Notes under the pieces: generated by a model
Told to the model about the DNA's origin: nothing
Database searches by the model: none
What the model saw: the letters and a program-made list of their open reading frames with translations, nothing else
Shown here: positions 46,775 to 54,935 of the stretch, in pieces
Layout of the letters: each line of letters starts with the position of its first letter
Position numbering within the stretch: position 1 is the first letter of the stretch
Origin: Humitalea rosea
GTDB taxonomy: Bacteria; Pseudomonadota; Alphaproteobacteria; Acetobacterales; Acetobacteraceae
Direction of reading: 5' to 3'
Length of the DNA: 64,000 nucleotides
NCBI RefSeq assembly: GCF_003253705.1
Contig: NZ_QKYU01000011.1
Coordinates: 1 to 64,000, forward strand
Made by a program: the position numbers and the translations under genes

Positions 46775-47829
46775 AGATCGGTATCCTTGGCAATTGCCAG
46801 ACCGCCGGTTTCGTTGCCAGCCTGAACGCGCTTGCTCCAGGTCATGAGCTGACGGTGGTCCGGTTGGACACCAACGACAGGAATGGCGATCTTGAAGCCC
46901 ATGCCAGCAATCTTTCCGCCTGCGATCTTCTGCTGACGCAGCCCGTCCATGACGCGCCCAGCGGTCCGCTGCGGACCGATCTGCTGGTTCCCCGTGCGCA
47001 CCGGGCCCTAATATTTCCGGCCTTCAGCTTCCGTGGGTTCCACCCCGATCGCCTGATCTACCAGGGCACGACGGGCAGCGCCACGCGCGGACCGACGGAT
47101 CCCTGCCATTCGGCGATCGTCATGGCCTGCTTCCTCGAAGGGCTTTCCCCGCAGCGCGCCATTCGGCTCTTCAATGCCTTCACCTATGCATCGCTCGGGT
47201 ACTTCGACGCCTATGAAGGCGACCTCCAGCAGGCAACGGCCATGCTCGCCAAGTACGAGGTCAGCTTCGACGAGGTGCTGCGACGGGCATCCCGATACTT
47301 CATGCATTCGCCGGTCCATCCCCGCATCGAAATCATCTTCGGGATCGCGAAGGCGACGCTGCAACGCGCGGGCCTGCCGGTGCGCGATGCCGCCGTGCCG
47401 GACGACACCTTCGTCGAGCCCTCCAAATGGCCGGTCTATCCCGAGATCGCCGAACGCCTCGGCATCGCCGGCAGCCTGGAGTTTGAATGCCACTTCAAGA
47501 CCAGGGATCTGCCGACGATGGTCGAGCAGGCCTATGCCGCCTATGCCACTTGGACCCGGTTCGAACCGGTCCCCGTGGTCGAGCGCGCCCGGAACTTCCT
47601 CCGCGAGCAGGGTCTTGGCACGCCGGTTGCGCCTATCCGCCTCGCCCCCGCCCTCACCCCGCAGGATGTGAAGCAGGCATATCGCCTGATCCTGGGACGC
47701 GAATGCGAGCGGGACGAGGTGGCGGAGTTCCACGCGAAGGCCTTCCCAACCCTCGCCCAGTTGCGTGAGGTGCTGCTCCGTTCGAAGGAGTTTCAGATCA
47801 CGGTGCGGCCCTATCTGTCCCAACCGTAG
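46771..47829 (+). CDS. WcbI-like polysaccharide protein with C-terminal DUF4214-like domain
   Basis: A 352-residue protein. The N-terminal 270 residues follow the WcbI family of capsule biosynthesis proteins: KIGILGNCQTAGFVASL, LLTQPVHD, LIFPAFSFRGFHPDRLIY and SLEFECHFKTRD. The last 60 residues (VKQAYRLILGRECERDEVAEFHAKAFPTLAQLREVLLRSKEF) resemble DUF4214, a domain found in surface and S-layer-associated proteins. WcbI binds CoA in Burkholderia and is needed for capsule. Co-translation with the GSCFA gene suggests both modify an exported glycan, for example by acylation. The last 32 bases overlap the convergent dehydratase gene. Confidence 0.83.
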   Translation: MKIGILGNCQTAGFVASLNALAPGHELTVVRLDTNDRNGDLEAHASNLSACDLLLTQPVHDAPSGPLRTDLLVPRAHRALIFPAFSFRGFHPDRLIYQGTTGSATRGPTDPCHSAIVMACFLEGLSPQRAIRLFNAFTYASLGYFDAYEGDLQQATAMLAKYEVSFDEVLRRASRYFMHSPVHPRIEIIFGIAKATLQRAGLPVRDAAVPDDTFVEPSKWPVYPEIAERLGIAGSLEFECHFKTRDLPTMVEQAYAAYATWTRFEPVPVVERARNFLREQGLGTPVAPIRLAPALTPQDVKQAYRLILGRECERDEVAEFHAKAFPTLAQLREVLLRSKEFQITVRPYLSQP

Positions 47830-48760
47830 TAGGGACGCCACCCGCCGCCTCGGCGGGATCGCAATTCGCCCCGCAGACCAGCACGCCCACCCGCGCGCCA
47901 GGCCCCGGCACCCAGGCCCCGCAGAGCAGCGCCGCCAGCGCCGCCGCCCCGCCGGGCTCGGCCACGACCCGGCAGGCGGACCACAGCCGCATCTGCGCCT
48001 CCCGGATCGCTGAATCGGGCACGGTCACCGCGGCGGTGACCACCGGCGCGGCGGCCGCGAACATCAAGGCCCCCACCTGCCGCGCGCCCAGGCTGTCGGC
48101 CGCGAGCCCGCCGACCGGCGCCGGCACCGGCCGCCCGGCCCGCAGGGCGGAGAGGAAGGCGGGGCAGCCCTCGGGCTCCACCGCCACCAATGCGACCCGC
48201 CGCCCCCACCAGCCGGCGATGCCGCCCAGCAGCCCGCCGCCGCCGACGGCGATCAGCGCATGGGTCAGGCCGGGGTCCTGTTCCTCCCATTCCAGCGCCA
48301 GCGTCCCCTGCCCTGCCAGCACCTCGGGCTGGTCATAGGCGTGGATGATCATGGCCCCGGTCTCGGCGGCACGGGCCTCGCTCGCCTCGCGGGCCTCGTC
48401 GTAGCTCGCGCCGCCGATGGTCAGATGCGCGCCCTCGGCCGCGATCCGGGCGCGCTTGGCAGCGGCGGAGATGGCGGGCACGAAGATCTCGGCCCGGTGC
48501 CCCAGCACCCGGGCCGCCAGCGCCACCGCCGCCCCGTGATTGCCGCCCGAGGCCGCGATCACCCCGGCCGGCGGCACCGGCGCGGAGAGCATGCGGTTGA
48601 AGGCGCCGCGCGCCTTGAAGGAGCCGGAGACCTGCAAGGCCTCCAGCTTCAGCACCGCGTCGCAAGGCGCACCCAGGCTGGCGGCCGAGACCTCCAAGAG
48701 GGGGGTGCGGCGGATATAAGGGGCGATGCGGCGCGCGGCCGCAGTGATGGACTGCTGCAT
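47798..48760 (-). CDS. Serine/threonine dehydratase family PLP enzyme
   Basis: A 320-residue fold-type II PLP enzyme. The PLP lysine is in VSGSFKARGAFNRML, ASGGNHGAAVALAA binds the substrate carboxylate, and VGGGGLLGGIAGW anchors the PLP phosphate. This fits catabolic threonine or serine dehydratases, serine racemases and EutB-like hydroxyectoine enzymes. No regulatory ACT domain follows, so it is not the biosynthetic IlvA. The start at 48760 matches the family N terminus. The 3' end overlaps the convergent WcbI-like gene by 32 bases; it is divergent from hprK. Confidence 0.88.
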   Translation of the reverse strand: MQQSITAAARRIAPYIRRTPLLEVSAASLGAPCDAVLKLEALQVSGSFKARGAFNRMLSAPVPPAGVIAASGGNHGAAVALAARVLGHRAEIFVPAISAAAKRARIAAEGAHLTIGGASYDEAREASEARAAETGAMIIHAYDQPEVLAGQGTLALEWEEQDPGLTHALIAVGGGGLLGGIAGWWGRRVALVAVEPEGCPAFLSALRAGRPVPAPVGGLAADSLGARQVGALMFAAAAPVVTAAVTVPDSAIREAQMRLWSACRVVAEPGGAAALAALLCGAWVPGPGARVGVLVCGANCDPAEAAGGVPTTVGTDRAAP

Positions 48761-48867
48761 AGGGCCATCCTCCCAGCCCCTCTCGCAACGCACAACCGGG
48801 GCGTGCTTCCAGTTCTGCCCGGTTCCTGCCATATTTCGCCGCATTACAGGGGGGGAACCCGTTCGCC

Positions 48868-49323
48868 ATGCTGCTGCACGGGTCCGCCTGCGCCTGGGAT
48901 GCCACGGGTTCATCCGCGGCCGGGGTGCTGCTGCTCGGACCGCCGGGCTGCGGCAAGAGCGATTTTTCCCTGCGTCTGCTTGGTCTTGGCTTTACCCTGG
49001 TCGCCGATGACCAGGTGGAACTCTCCGAGGAGAATGGGCAGATGCAAGCGCCTTCCACCCTGGCCGGCATGATCGAGATACGCGGCCTCGGCATCGTCTC
49101 CGGCCTGCCGCATGGTCCGGCGCCACTGACGCTGGTGGTGGACTGCCTGCCGCGCGAGGCGGTGCCCCGGCTGCCCGTGCCCGCCTTCTGGCGTGCCGGC
49201 GCGCTCGCGGTCCCCCGCATGGGCCTGCATGCGACCGATGCCTCGGCCCCGGCCAAGGTCATCATGGCGCTGGATGTCCTGGCCGGACGTCGCGGCCTCG
49301 TCGCCGGTGCCTTCGCGGCATGA
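48868..49323 (+). CDS. hprK: HPr kinase/phosphorylase (short form)
   Basis: A 151-residue protein equal to the C-terminal catalytic domain of HprK, the usual alphaproteobacterial form without the N-terminal domain. Walker A is GPPGCGKSDFSLRLL, followed by LVADDQVEL, and IEIRGLGIV is the HprK signature. It phosphorylates and dephosphorylates HPr on a serine. It is the first gene of the regulatory PTS operon and overlaps rapZ by four bases. No ChvG/ChvI-type two-component genes precede it, unlike in many relatives. Confidence 0.94.
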   Translation: MLLHGSACAWDATGSSAAGVLLLGPPGCGKSDFSLRLLGLGFTLVADDQVELSEENGQMQAPSTLAGMIEIRGLGIVSGLPHGPAPLTLVVDCLPREAVPRLPVPAFWRAGALAVPRMGLHATDASAPAKVIMALDVLAGRRGLVAGAFAA

Positions 49324-50243
49324 CCCCACTCGGCAGCGACCGTCGCCGGATCGTTCTGGTGACGGGCCTGTCGGGCTCGGGCAAGGCCAGCGTGCTGCGG
49401 CTGCTGGAGGACCAGGGCTTCGAGGCGCTGGACAATTCCCCGCTGCCGGCGGTCGAGGCCGCGGCGCTCGAACCCCATCCCCGCCCCCTGGCGGCGGCGA
49501 TCGATACCCGCACCCGCTCCTTCACCCCCGAGGCCCTGCTGAAACTGGTCGCCCGGCTGCGGCTGCGGCCGGAGCTGGAGGTCACCCTCCTCTTCGTGAC
49601 CGCCGAGGATGCGAGCCTGCTGCGGCGCTATTCGGAATCCCGCCGCCGGCATCCGCTGGGCGGACGGGTCGCGGAGGGGATCGCGGCGGAAACCGCCCTG
49701 CTGGCCCCGCTGCGCGATGCCTCCGACCTCGTGCTGGACACGACGGAGCTGGCCCTGCCCGACCTGCGCCGGCTGGTGGCCGGCCGGTTCCGGCCCGCCA
49801 CCGCGCCCGGGCTTGCCGTGACGGTGATGTCCTTCGCCTATCCGCGCGGCCTGCCGCGGGAGGCGGATCTGGTGCTGGACCTGCGCTTCCTGCGGAATCC
49901 ACATTATGATCCCGCTCTGCGCGCGCTGACCGGCGGTGACCCGGCGGTCGCTGTCTTTGTCCAGGCAGATCAAGCCTGGGGCCCATTCTGGCAGGGCATG
50001 ACCGGCCTGTTGGACTTGCTCTTGCCCCGCTACGCCGCAGAGGGGAAATCATACCTCACAATCGCCTTCGGCTGCACGGGCGGCCAGCACCGCAGTGTGC
50101 TGGCCGCCGAGCGCCTTTCGGCGCATCTCGCATCCCAGGGCTGGATGGTGGAGTGCCTGCACCGCGAAAGCGTGTCATGGCCTCCCCCCCCTGCCGCCGC
50201 CCCCAAGGAGGGCATCTTGGACACATCGGTGCACGCAACATGA
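49320..50243 (+). CDS. rapZ: RNase adapter protein RapZ
   Basis: A 307-residue P-loop protein. Walker A reads VTGLSGSGKASVLRLLED, then GFEALDNSPLPAV, and the C-terminal domain ends with YLTIAFGCTGGQHRSVLAAERL, the RapZ/YvcJ signature. In enterobacteria it tunes GlmS through small RNAs and RNase E; in Alphaproteobacteria the role is less defined, but it sits constantly with hprK and PTS genes. ATGA overlaps link it to hprK and to the EIIA gene. Confidence 0.94.
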   Translation: MTPLGSDRRRIVLVTGLSGSGKASVLRLLEDQGFEALDNSPLPAVEAAALEPHPRPLAAAIDTRTRSFTPEALLKLVARLRLRPELEVTLLFVTAEDASLLRRYSESRRRHPLGGRVAEGIAAETALLAPLRDASDLVLDTTELALPDLRRLVAGRFRPATAPGLAVTVMSFAYPRGLPREADLVLDLRFLRNPHYDPALRALTGGDPAVAVFVQADQAWGPFWQGMTGLLDLLLPRYAAEGKSYLTIAFGCTGGQHRSVLAAERLSAHLASQGWMVECLHRESVSWPPPPAAAPKEGILDTSVHAT

Positions 50244-50686
50244 TCGGGCTTGTTTTGGTGACCCATGGGCGGCTCGCGCTCGAATTGCGGTCGGCCATGG
50301 AGCACGTGGTGGGGCCGCAGCCGCAGCTGGTCACCGTCTGCATCGGACCCGACGATGCGCTGGAAAGCTGCTGTACGGATATGCGCGTCGCGGTCGGCGC
50401 GGTGGATACCGGGGATGGGGTGGTCGTGCTGACCGACATGCTCGGCGGCACGCCCTCCAACCTCGCCTGTTCGGTGCTGGACCGCCCGGATGTCGAGGTG
50501 ATCGCGGGCGTCAACCTGCCCTTGCTGGTCAAGCTCGCCAAGCTGCGCGGCAATACCCCGCTGGCCGATGCGGTGGACCAGGCGGTCTTCGCGGGCCGCA
50601 AATACATCACCAGCGCCCGCTCCCTACAGGCGGAGCAGACGCTGCATCCCGCCAAGCCGGGGATGCTGCGCCGCGGAGCGGCCTGA
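50240..50686 (+). CDS. PTS mannose-family EIIA component
   Basis: A 148-residue cytoplasmic EIIA-Man-type protein. IGLVLVTHGRLALELRSAMEHVVG carries the phosphorylatable histidine (THG), and VLTDMLGGTPSNLA and VEVIAGVNLPLLVKLA are family blocks. With no EIIB or EIIC in the window it is a regulatory end-acceptor for phosphate rather than a sugar transporter subunit. It starts in an ATGA overlap with rapZ. Confidence 0.94.
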   Translation: MIGLVLVTHGRLALELRSAMEHVVGPQPQLVTVCIGPDDALESCCTDMRVAVGAVDTGDGVVVLTDMLGGTPSNLACSVLDRPDVEVIAGVNLPLLVKLAKLRGNTPLADAVDQAVFAGRKYITSARSLQAEQTLHPAKPGMLRRGAA

Positions 50687-50702
50687 CCCCCCTCTGAGAC
50701 TC

Positions 50703-50721
50703 CGCGCCCGGGCCGGGCGCG
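50703..50721. repeat. GC-rich hairpin between EIIA and HPr genes
   Basis: CGCGCCCG and CGGGCGCG form an 8-bp stem with a 3-base loop in the 126-base gap between the EIIA and HPr genes. No T-run follows. It could be an mRNA processing or partial termination point; a downstream AT-rich TCTAAATTT near 50743 may be a promoter element for HPr and EI. Confidence 0.45.
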
Positions 50722-50812
50722 ATGACGTATGCGTGGCCTGCGGTCTAAATTTCTGCTGGGGCTTCGCCAAAGCGGCAGATGTGTTGCATCCTGAACACCA
50801 AAGGAGCAGCCC

Positions 50813-51139
50813 ATGAGCGATTGGCCCGGCAAGACCCAGGATCCGGCCGATGCGCAGGGCGGTTCGGCGCTGGTGCTGCGCCGCGCCCTGACCATCCGCA
50901 ACAGCCGCGGCCTGCATGCCCGGGCCGCCGCCAAGCTGGTCACGCTCGCCGAGCGGTTCTCCTCCCAGATCCTCATCTCCCGCCATGGGCAGAAGGTTCT
51001 CGCCGGTTCAATCATGGGGTTGATGATGCTCGGTGCCGGCAAGGGCAGCGATGTGGTGATCGAGGCCGAGGGCTGGGACGCCAAGGAGGCGCTTGAGGCG
51101 ATCTCCGCATTGATCGAGGCGGGATTCCATGAAGACTGA
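50813..51139 (+). CDS. HPr phosphocarrier protein
   Basis: A 108-residue protein: about 20 extra residues at the N terminus, then the HPr fold. ALTIRNSRGLHARAAAKLVTLAERF carries the active histidine, and QKVLAGSIMGLMMLGAGKGS carries the serine that HprK would phosphorylate. It passes phosphate from EI to EIIA in the regulatory PTS. GGAG precedes the ATG by about eight bases. It overlaps the EI gene by 11 bases. Confidence 0.95.
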   Translation: MSDWPGKTQDPADAQGGSALVLRRALTIRNSRGLHARAAAKLVTLAERFSSQILISRHGQKVLAGSIMGLMMLGAGKGSDVVIEAEGWDAKEALEAISALIEAGFHED

Positions 51140-52952
51140 CCTCCCCGCCAAGCGGGCGACCGCGGCCAAGCGCCTCAAGGAAGCCCCCTTCCGCGGCATC
51201 GCCATCGCCCCCGGCGTCGCGATCGGCCCGATCTTCGACACCACCGAGCCGCAGGCCGAGGCCCCCCGCCGCCGCGCCATCAAGGCCGAGGAGGTGGAGC
51301 TGGAGCGCTCGCGCCTCGGCACCGCCGTCACCGTCAGCCGCAAGCAGGTCGGCAAGCTGCGCACCCGGCTCGAGATCCTGCCCGAGGAGGCGCAGCAGGA
51401 GCTGGCGCCGCTGCTCGACGCCTATCTGATGATGCTGGCCGATTCCCGCCTGCTGCGCGGCGCCCGCAAGCGGATCGAGGCCGATCTGCTGGCCGCCGAA
51501 ACCGCCGTGCAGGACGAGGCCGAGGCGATCGCCGCGGTGATCCTGGCCGCCAAGGATGACGACAAGGCCGGGCTGCGCCGCCGTGCCTCCGAGGTGCGGG
51601 AGATCGCGCGCCGGCTGACGCGCAACCTGACCAAGAACCCGTTCCGCTCCTTCAAGGACGTGCCCGAGGGTGCGATCCTGCTGGCCGAGGAGCTGACCCC
51701 CGCCGATGCCGCGCTTCTCGACCCGTCCCGGATCGCCGGGGTCGCGACGGATGAGGGCGGCGCCGATGGCCATACCGGGATCATGCTGCGCGCGCTCGGC
51801 ATCCCCTCGGTGCTCGGTTGCCATGGGCTGACCGATTCGGCGAGCCCGGGGGATTATGCGGTGCTGGATGGTAGCGCCGGCACCATCGTGCTGCGCCCCG
51901 GGCCCGATGCCCTGGCGACCGGCCGGGAGGCGCTCGCCGCCTTCGCCAAGGAGCGCCAGAAGCTCGCCAAGCTGCGCCGCCTGCCGGCCGAGACCACCGA
52001 TGGCGAGGCGGTCGAGTTGCAGGCGAACCTGGAGATCCCGGCCGAGCTGCCCTTGATCGCCCAGGCGGGCGCGCTCGGCATCGGGCTGCTGCGGACCGAG
52101 TTCCTGTTCATGAACCGCGAGGATCTGCCCGACGAGGAAGCGCAGGTCGCGGCCTATGCCGAGGTTGTCAGCGCCATGGCCGGCGATCCGGTCACCATCC
52201 GCGTGCTGGATTGGGGGGGGGAGAAGGACATCCAGGCCCTGGCCGAGGGCATCGGCTCGCTGCACACCGGCCCGAATCCGGCGCTCGGCCTGCGCGGCAT
52301 CCGGCTGCTGCTGCGCCGGCCGGAGCTGCTGGAGGTGCAATTCGCCGCCATCCTGCGGGTCGCGGCGGATGTCGGCCCGGTGCGGGTGCTGCTGCCGCTG
52401 GTCACCATCCCCGATGAGGTCGCCCAGGCACGCGAGATCCTGGAGCGCGTCGCCCGCCGCCTGCGCCGCAAGGGCGTCTCGGTGCCGGACAAGCTGCCGC
52501 CGGTCGGTGCCATGATCGAGACGCCGGGGGCCGCGCTGGCCGCCGATGCCATCGCGCTGGAGGCGGATTTCTTCGCCATCGGCACCAATGACCTCGCGAT
52601 GTACACGCTGGCGGTGGACCGCGCCGAGGTCGAGGTCGCGCATCTCTACGACCCGCTGCACCCCGCCGTGCTGCGCCTCGTGCAATTCGCGACCGAGGCG
52701 GCGTTGCGGCTGCGGCTGCCGGTCAGCCTCTGCGGCGAAATGGCCGGCAATCCGAAGCTGACGCCGCTGCTGCTGGGGCTGGGCTTGCGGACGCTGTCGA
52801 TGAACGCCTCCTCCATCCCGCGGGTGAAGCAGGTGGTCCGCAGCCTGGATATCGGCGATTGCGCGCGGCTCGCGCGCCGGGTCATGGAGCAGTCGGAACC
52901 GCGGCGGATCGCGGAGCTGGTGGAAGGCTTCGTGCCGGGCTCGCGGGGATAG
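51129..52952 (+). CDS. PTS Enzyme I (phosphoenolpyruvate-protein phosphotransferase)
   Basis: A 607-residue Enzyme I without an N-terminal GAF domain, so it is not the PtsP/EI-Ntr form. The swivelling domain has the phospho-histidine in TDEGGADGHTGIMLRALGIPSVLG. The PEP-binding TIM barrel has GIGLLRTEFLFMNRED, GLRGIRLLLRRPE, the late FFAIGTNDLAMYTLAVDR and SLCGEMAGNP with the catalytic cysteine. It feeds phosphate from PEP to HPr. The last 71 bases overlap the convergent LysR gene. Confidence 0.95.
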   Translation: MKTDLPAKRATAAKRLKEAPFRGIAIAPGVAIGPIFDTTEPQAEAPRRRAIKAEEVELERSRLGTAVTVSRKQVGKLRTRLEILPEEAQQELAPLLDAYLMMLADSRLLRGARKRIEADLLAAETAVQDEAEAIAAVILAAKDDDKAGLRRRASEVREIARRLTRNLTKNPFRSFKDVPEGAILLAEELTPADAALLDPSRIAGVATDEGGADGHTGIMLRALGIPSVLGCHGLTDSASPGDYAVLDGSAGTIVLRPGPDALATGREALAAFAKERQKLAKLRRLPAETTDGEAVELQANLEIPAELPLIAQAGALGIGLLRTEFLFMNREDLPDEEAQVAAYAEVVSAMAGDPVTIRVLDWGGEKDIQALAEGIGSLHTGPNPALGLRGIRLLLRRPELLEVQFAAILRVAADVGPVRVLLPLVTIPDEVAQAREILERVARRLRRKGVSVPDKLPPVGAMIETPGAALAADAIALEADFFAIGTNDLAMYTLAVDRAEVEVAHLYDPLHPAVLRLVQFATEAALRLRLPVSLCGEMAGNPKLTPLLLGLGLRTLSMNASSIPRVKQVVRSLDIGDCARLARRVMEQSEPRRIAELVEGFVPGSRG

Positions 52953-53853
52953 CGCCGCCGCTGAGCCTGGCGACCAGGAAATCGACGAAGGCCCGCACCC
53001 GCCCCGGCACGTTGGCGCCGCCGATGAACACCACATGGATCGGCTCCACCTCACCGGCATCGTAATCGGCGAGCAGGGAGACGAGCTGCCCGGCGGCCAG
53101 ATCCTCGGCCACATGGAACAGGCCGAGCCGGGCGATCCCCAGGCCCGCGATCGCAAGCTGGCGCACCGTCTCGCCATTGTTCGCCTGGACCAGCCAGGGC
53201 ACCGGCAGCACCCGGACCTGGCCCTGGATGCGGAACGGCCAGCCCTCCATCGCCCGGCGGAAATTGAAGCCGAGGCAGTCGTGGCCCGCGAGGTCCTCCG
53301 GCGCCGCCGGCTTCCCGCGCCGGGCGATATATTCGGGCGAGGCCACCACCACCCGCGGATTATCGGCCAGCTTGCGCGCCGTCAGCCGGCTGTCGGGCAG
53401 CGCGCCGACCCGGATCGCGACATCCGCGCGCTCCAGCACCAGGTCGATGACGGTATCCGAGAGGCTGATGTCCAGCCTGATTCCCGGATGCAGGCGCAGA
53501 AATTCCGGCAGCAGCGGCAGCACATGGCGATTGCCGAAGGGCAGCGAGACATTCAGCCGCAGCCACCCGCGCAGCGCCGCCTGTTCGGTGACCTCCCGCT
53601 CCGCCTCGGCCAGATCGGCCAGGATGCGCAGGCAGGCGCGGTGATAGGCCTCGCCTTCCGGCGTCAGCGCCAGGGCGCGGGTGGTGCGGAGCAGGAGCCG
53701 CACCCCAAGCCGCGTCTCGATCCGCGCCAGGATGCGGCTGACGGCCGAGGGCGAAAGCCCCAACTCCCGCGCCGCCGCCGACAGGCTGCCGCCCGCGACG
53801 ACGCGGACCAGCACCTCCATCTCGCCCGAACGGTCCACCCAGTCGCGCGCCAT
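52882..53853 (-). CDS. LysR-family transcriptional regulator
   Basis: A 323-residue LysR regulator. The winged helix is at residues 10-65 (LVRVVAGGSLSAAARELGLSPSAVSRILARIETRLGVRLLLR). The substrate-binding domain has LRLNVSLPFGNRHVLPLLPEFL, ADVAIRVGALPDSRLTARKL and GLGIARLGLFHV, resembling the CrgA/AaeR-like group that regulates neighbouring oxidoreductases. The start at 53853 has GGAGG six bases upstream; a GTG four codons further up is less likely. It is divergent from the epimerase gene, its probable target. The 3' end overlaps the EI gene by 71 bases. Confidence 0.92.
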   Translation of the reverse strand: MARDWVDRSGEMEVLVRVVAGGSLSAAARELGLSPSAVSRILARIETRLGVRLLLRTTRALALTPEGEAYHRACLRILADLAEAEREVTEQAALRGWLRLNVSLPFGNRHVLPLLPEFLRLHPGIRLDISLSDTVIDLVLERADVAIRVGALPDSRLTARKLADNPRVVVASPEYIARRGKPAAPEDLAGHDCLGFNFRRAMEGWPFRIQGQVRVLPVPWLVQANNGETVRQLAIAGLGIARLGLFHVAEDLAAGQLVSLLADYDAGEVEPIHVVFIGGANVPGRVRAFVDFLVARLSGGAIPASPARSLPPAPRSAAVPTAP

Positions 53854-53945
53854 TCGTGCCTCCACATCACAGGTGATGGACCTCTGGGCGGCCTAACCCC
53901 GAGCGCCGCCCGCGTCCATCTTTGCCTTTTCGCGGAGACGGCAGA

Positions 53946-54830
53946 ATGAAGATCTTTCTCACGGGGGCCAGCGGCTACATCGGCGGCTCCATCGCCGCCC
54001 GGCTTTTGGCGGCCGGGCATGAGGTGCGCGGACTGGTGCGCGATCCCGCCAAGGCCGCAGCGGTGCAGGCGGCGGGTGCCACGCCCGTGCTCGGCACGCT
54101 GGATGACGCCGCCATCCTGACCCGGGAGGCACAGGCGGCCGATGCCGTCATCAATGCCGCCAACAGCGACCACCGGGGCGCCATCGAGGCGCTGGTGGCG
54201 GGGCTCGCCGGCTCGGGCAAGGCGCTGCTGCATACCAGCGGCAGCAGCCTGGTCGGCGACACCGCCATGGGCGAGCCCTCCGACGCGGTCTTTGCCGAGG
54301 ACACCCCCGTCACCCCCGCCCCGGAAAAGGCCGCCCGCGTCGCGTTGAACGATTACGTGCTGGCGCAGGCGCCGGGCATCCGCTCGGTCGTGCTGTGCAA
54401 TACGTTGATCTATGGCGACACGCTGGGTGTGCCGGCGCAGAGCGTGCAACTGCCCCGGCTGATCGCCCAGGCCCGCCAGAGCGGCATCGCCCGCTATATC
54501 GGCCGCGGGCTGAACCGCTGGTCCACCGTGCATGTCGCCGATGTCGCCGACCTCTACCTGTTGGCGCTGGAGAAGGCGCCGGCGGGCAGCTTCTACTATG
54601 TCGAGAACGGCGAATCCGCCTTCCGCGACATGGTGCAGGCGATCGCCGACGGGCTCGGCCTCGGCGAGGCCCAATCCTGGCCGGCCGAGGACGCCATCGC
54701 GGCCTGGGGCCGGGAGATGGCGGTCTTCGCGCTCGGCTCCAACAGCCGGGTGCGCGGTGCGGGTGCCCGCGCACTGGGCTGGGCACCGCAACACGCCTCG
54801 GCCGAGGAATGGATCCGCCAGGCCCTGTAA
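53946..54830 (+). CDS. NAD(P)-dependent epimerase/dehydratase family protein
   Basis: A 294-residue atypical short-chain dehydrogenase. The nucleotide-binding motif is FLTGASGYIGGSIAARLLAAGHEV with GLVRDP, and LHTSGSSLVGD and STVHVADVADLYLLALE follow. The classical YxxxK pair is not clear; the region where it should be reads LNDYVLAQ. It could reduce or sense a small molecule under control of the divergent LysR gene. GGAGACGGCAGA precedes the ATG, giving a usable ribosome-binding site. Confidence 0.87.
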   Translation: MKIFLTGASGYIGGSIAARLLAAGHEVRGLVRDPAKAAAVQAAGATPVLGTLDDAAILTREAQAADAVINAANSDHRGAIEALVAGLAGSGKALLHTSGSSLVGDTAMGEPSDAVFAEDTPVTPAPEKAARVALNDYVLAQAPGIRSVVLCNTLIYGDTLGVPAQSVQLPRLIAQARQSGIARYIGRGLNRWSTVHVADVADLYLLALEKAPAGSFYYVENGESAFRDMVQAIADGLGLGEAQSWPAEDAIAAWGREMAVFALGSNSRVRGAGARALGWAPQHASAEEWIRQAL

Positions 54831-54863
54831 ACCGGCCGCGGCCCGACCATAGTAAAAAAGCGA

Positions 54864-54883
54864 GGTCCCCCCCGAAGGGGACC
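54864..54883. repeat. Hairpin between epimerase and MFS genes
   Basis: GGTCCCC and GGGGACC form a 7-bp stem with a 6-base loop. Read on the minus strand, a run of six T residues follows four bases later; on the plus strand no T-run is adjacent. A weak or bidirectional terminator is possible, although no minus-strand gene needs one. Confidence 0.4.
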
Positions 54884-54935
54884 CGCGATCCCGAGGGCGT
54901 CCGTTCTTCTTTTTGCTGCCACTCGAGGATCGAAC

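Noticed and set aside
54864-54883. Terminator for a minus-strand gene
   Set aside because: No minus-strand coding region exists upstream of it, and the T-run is separated by four bases; kept only as a hairpin.
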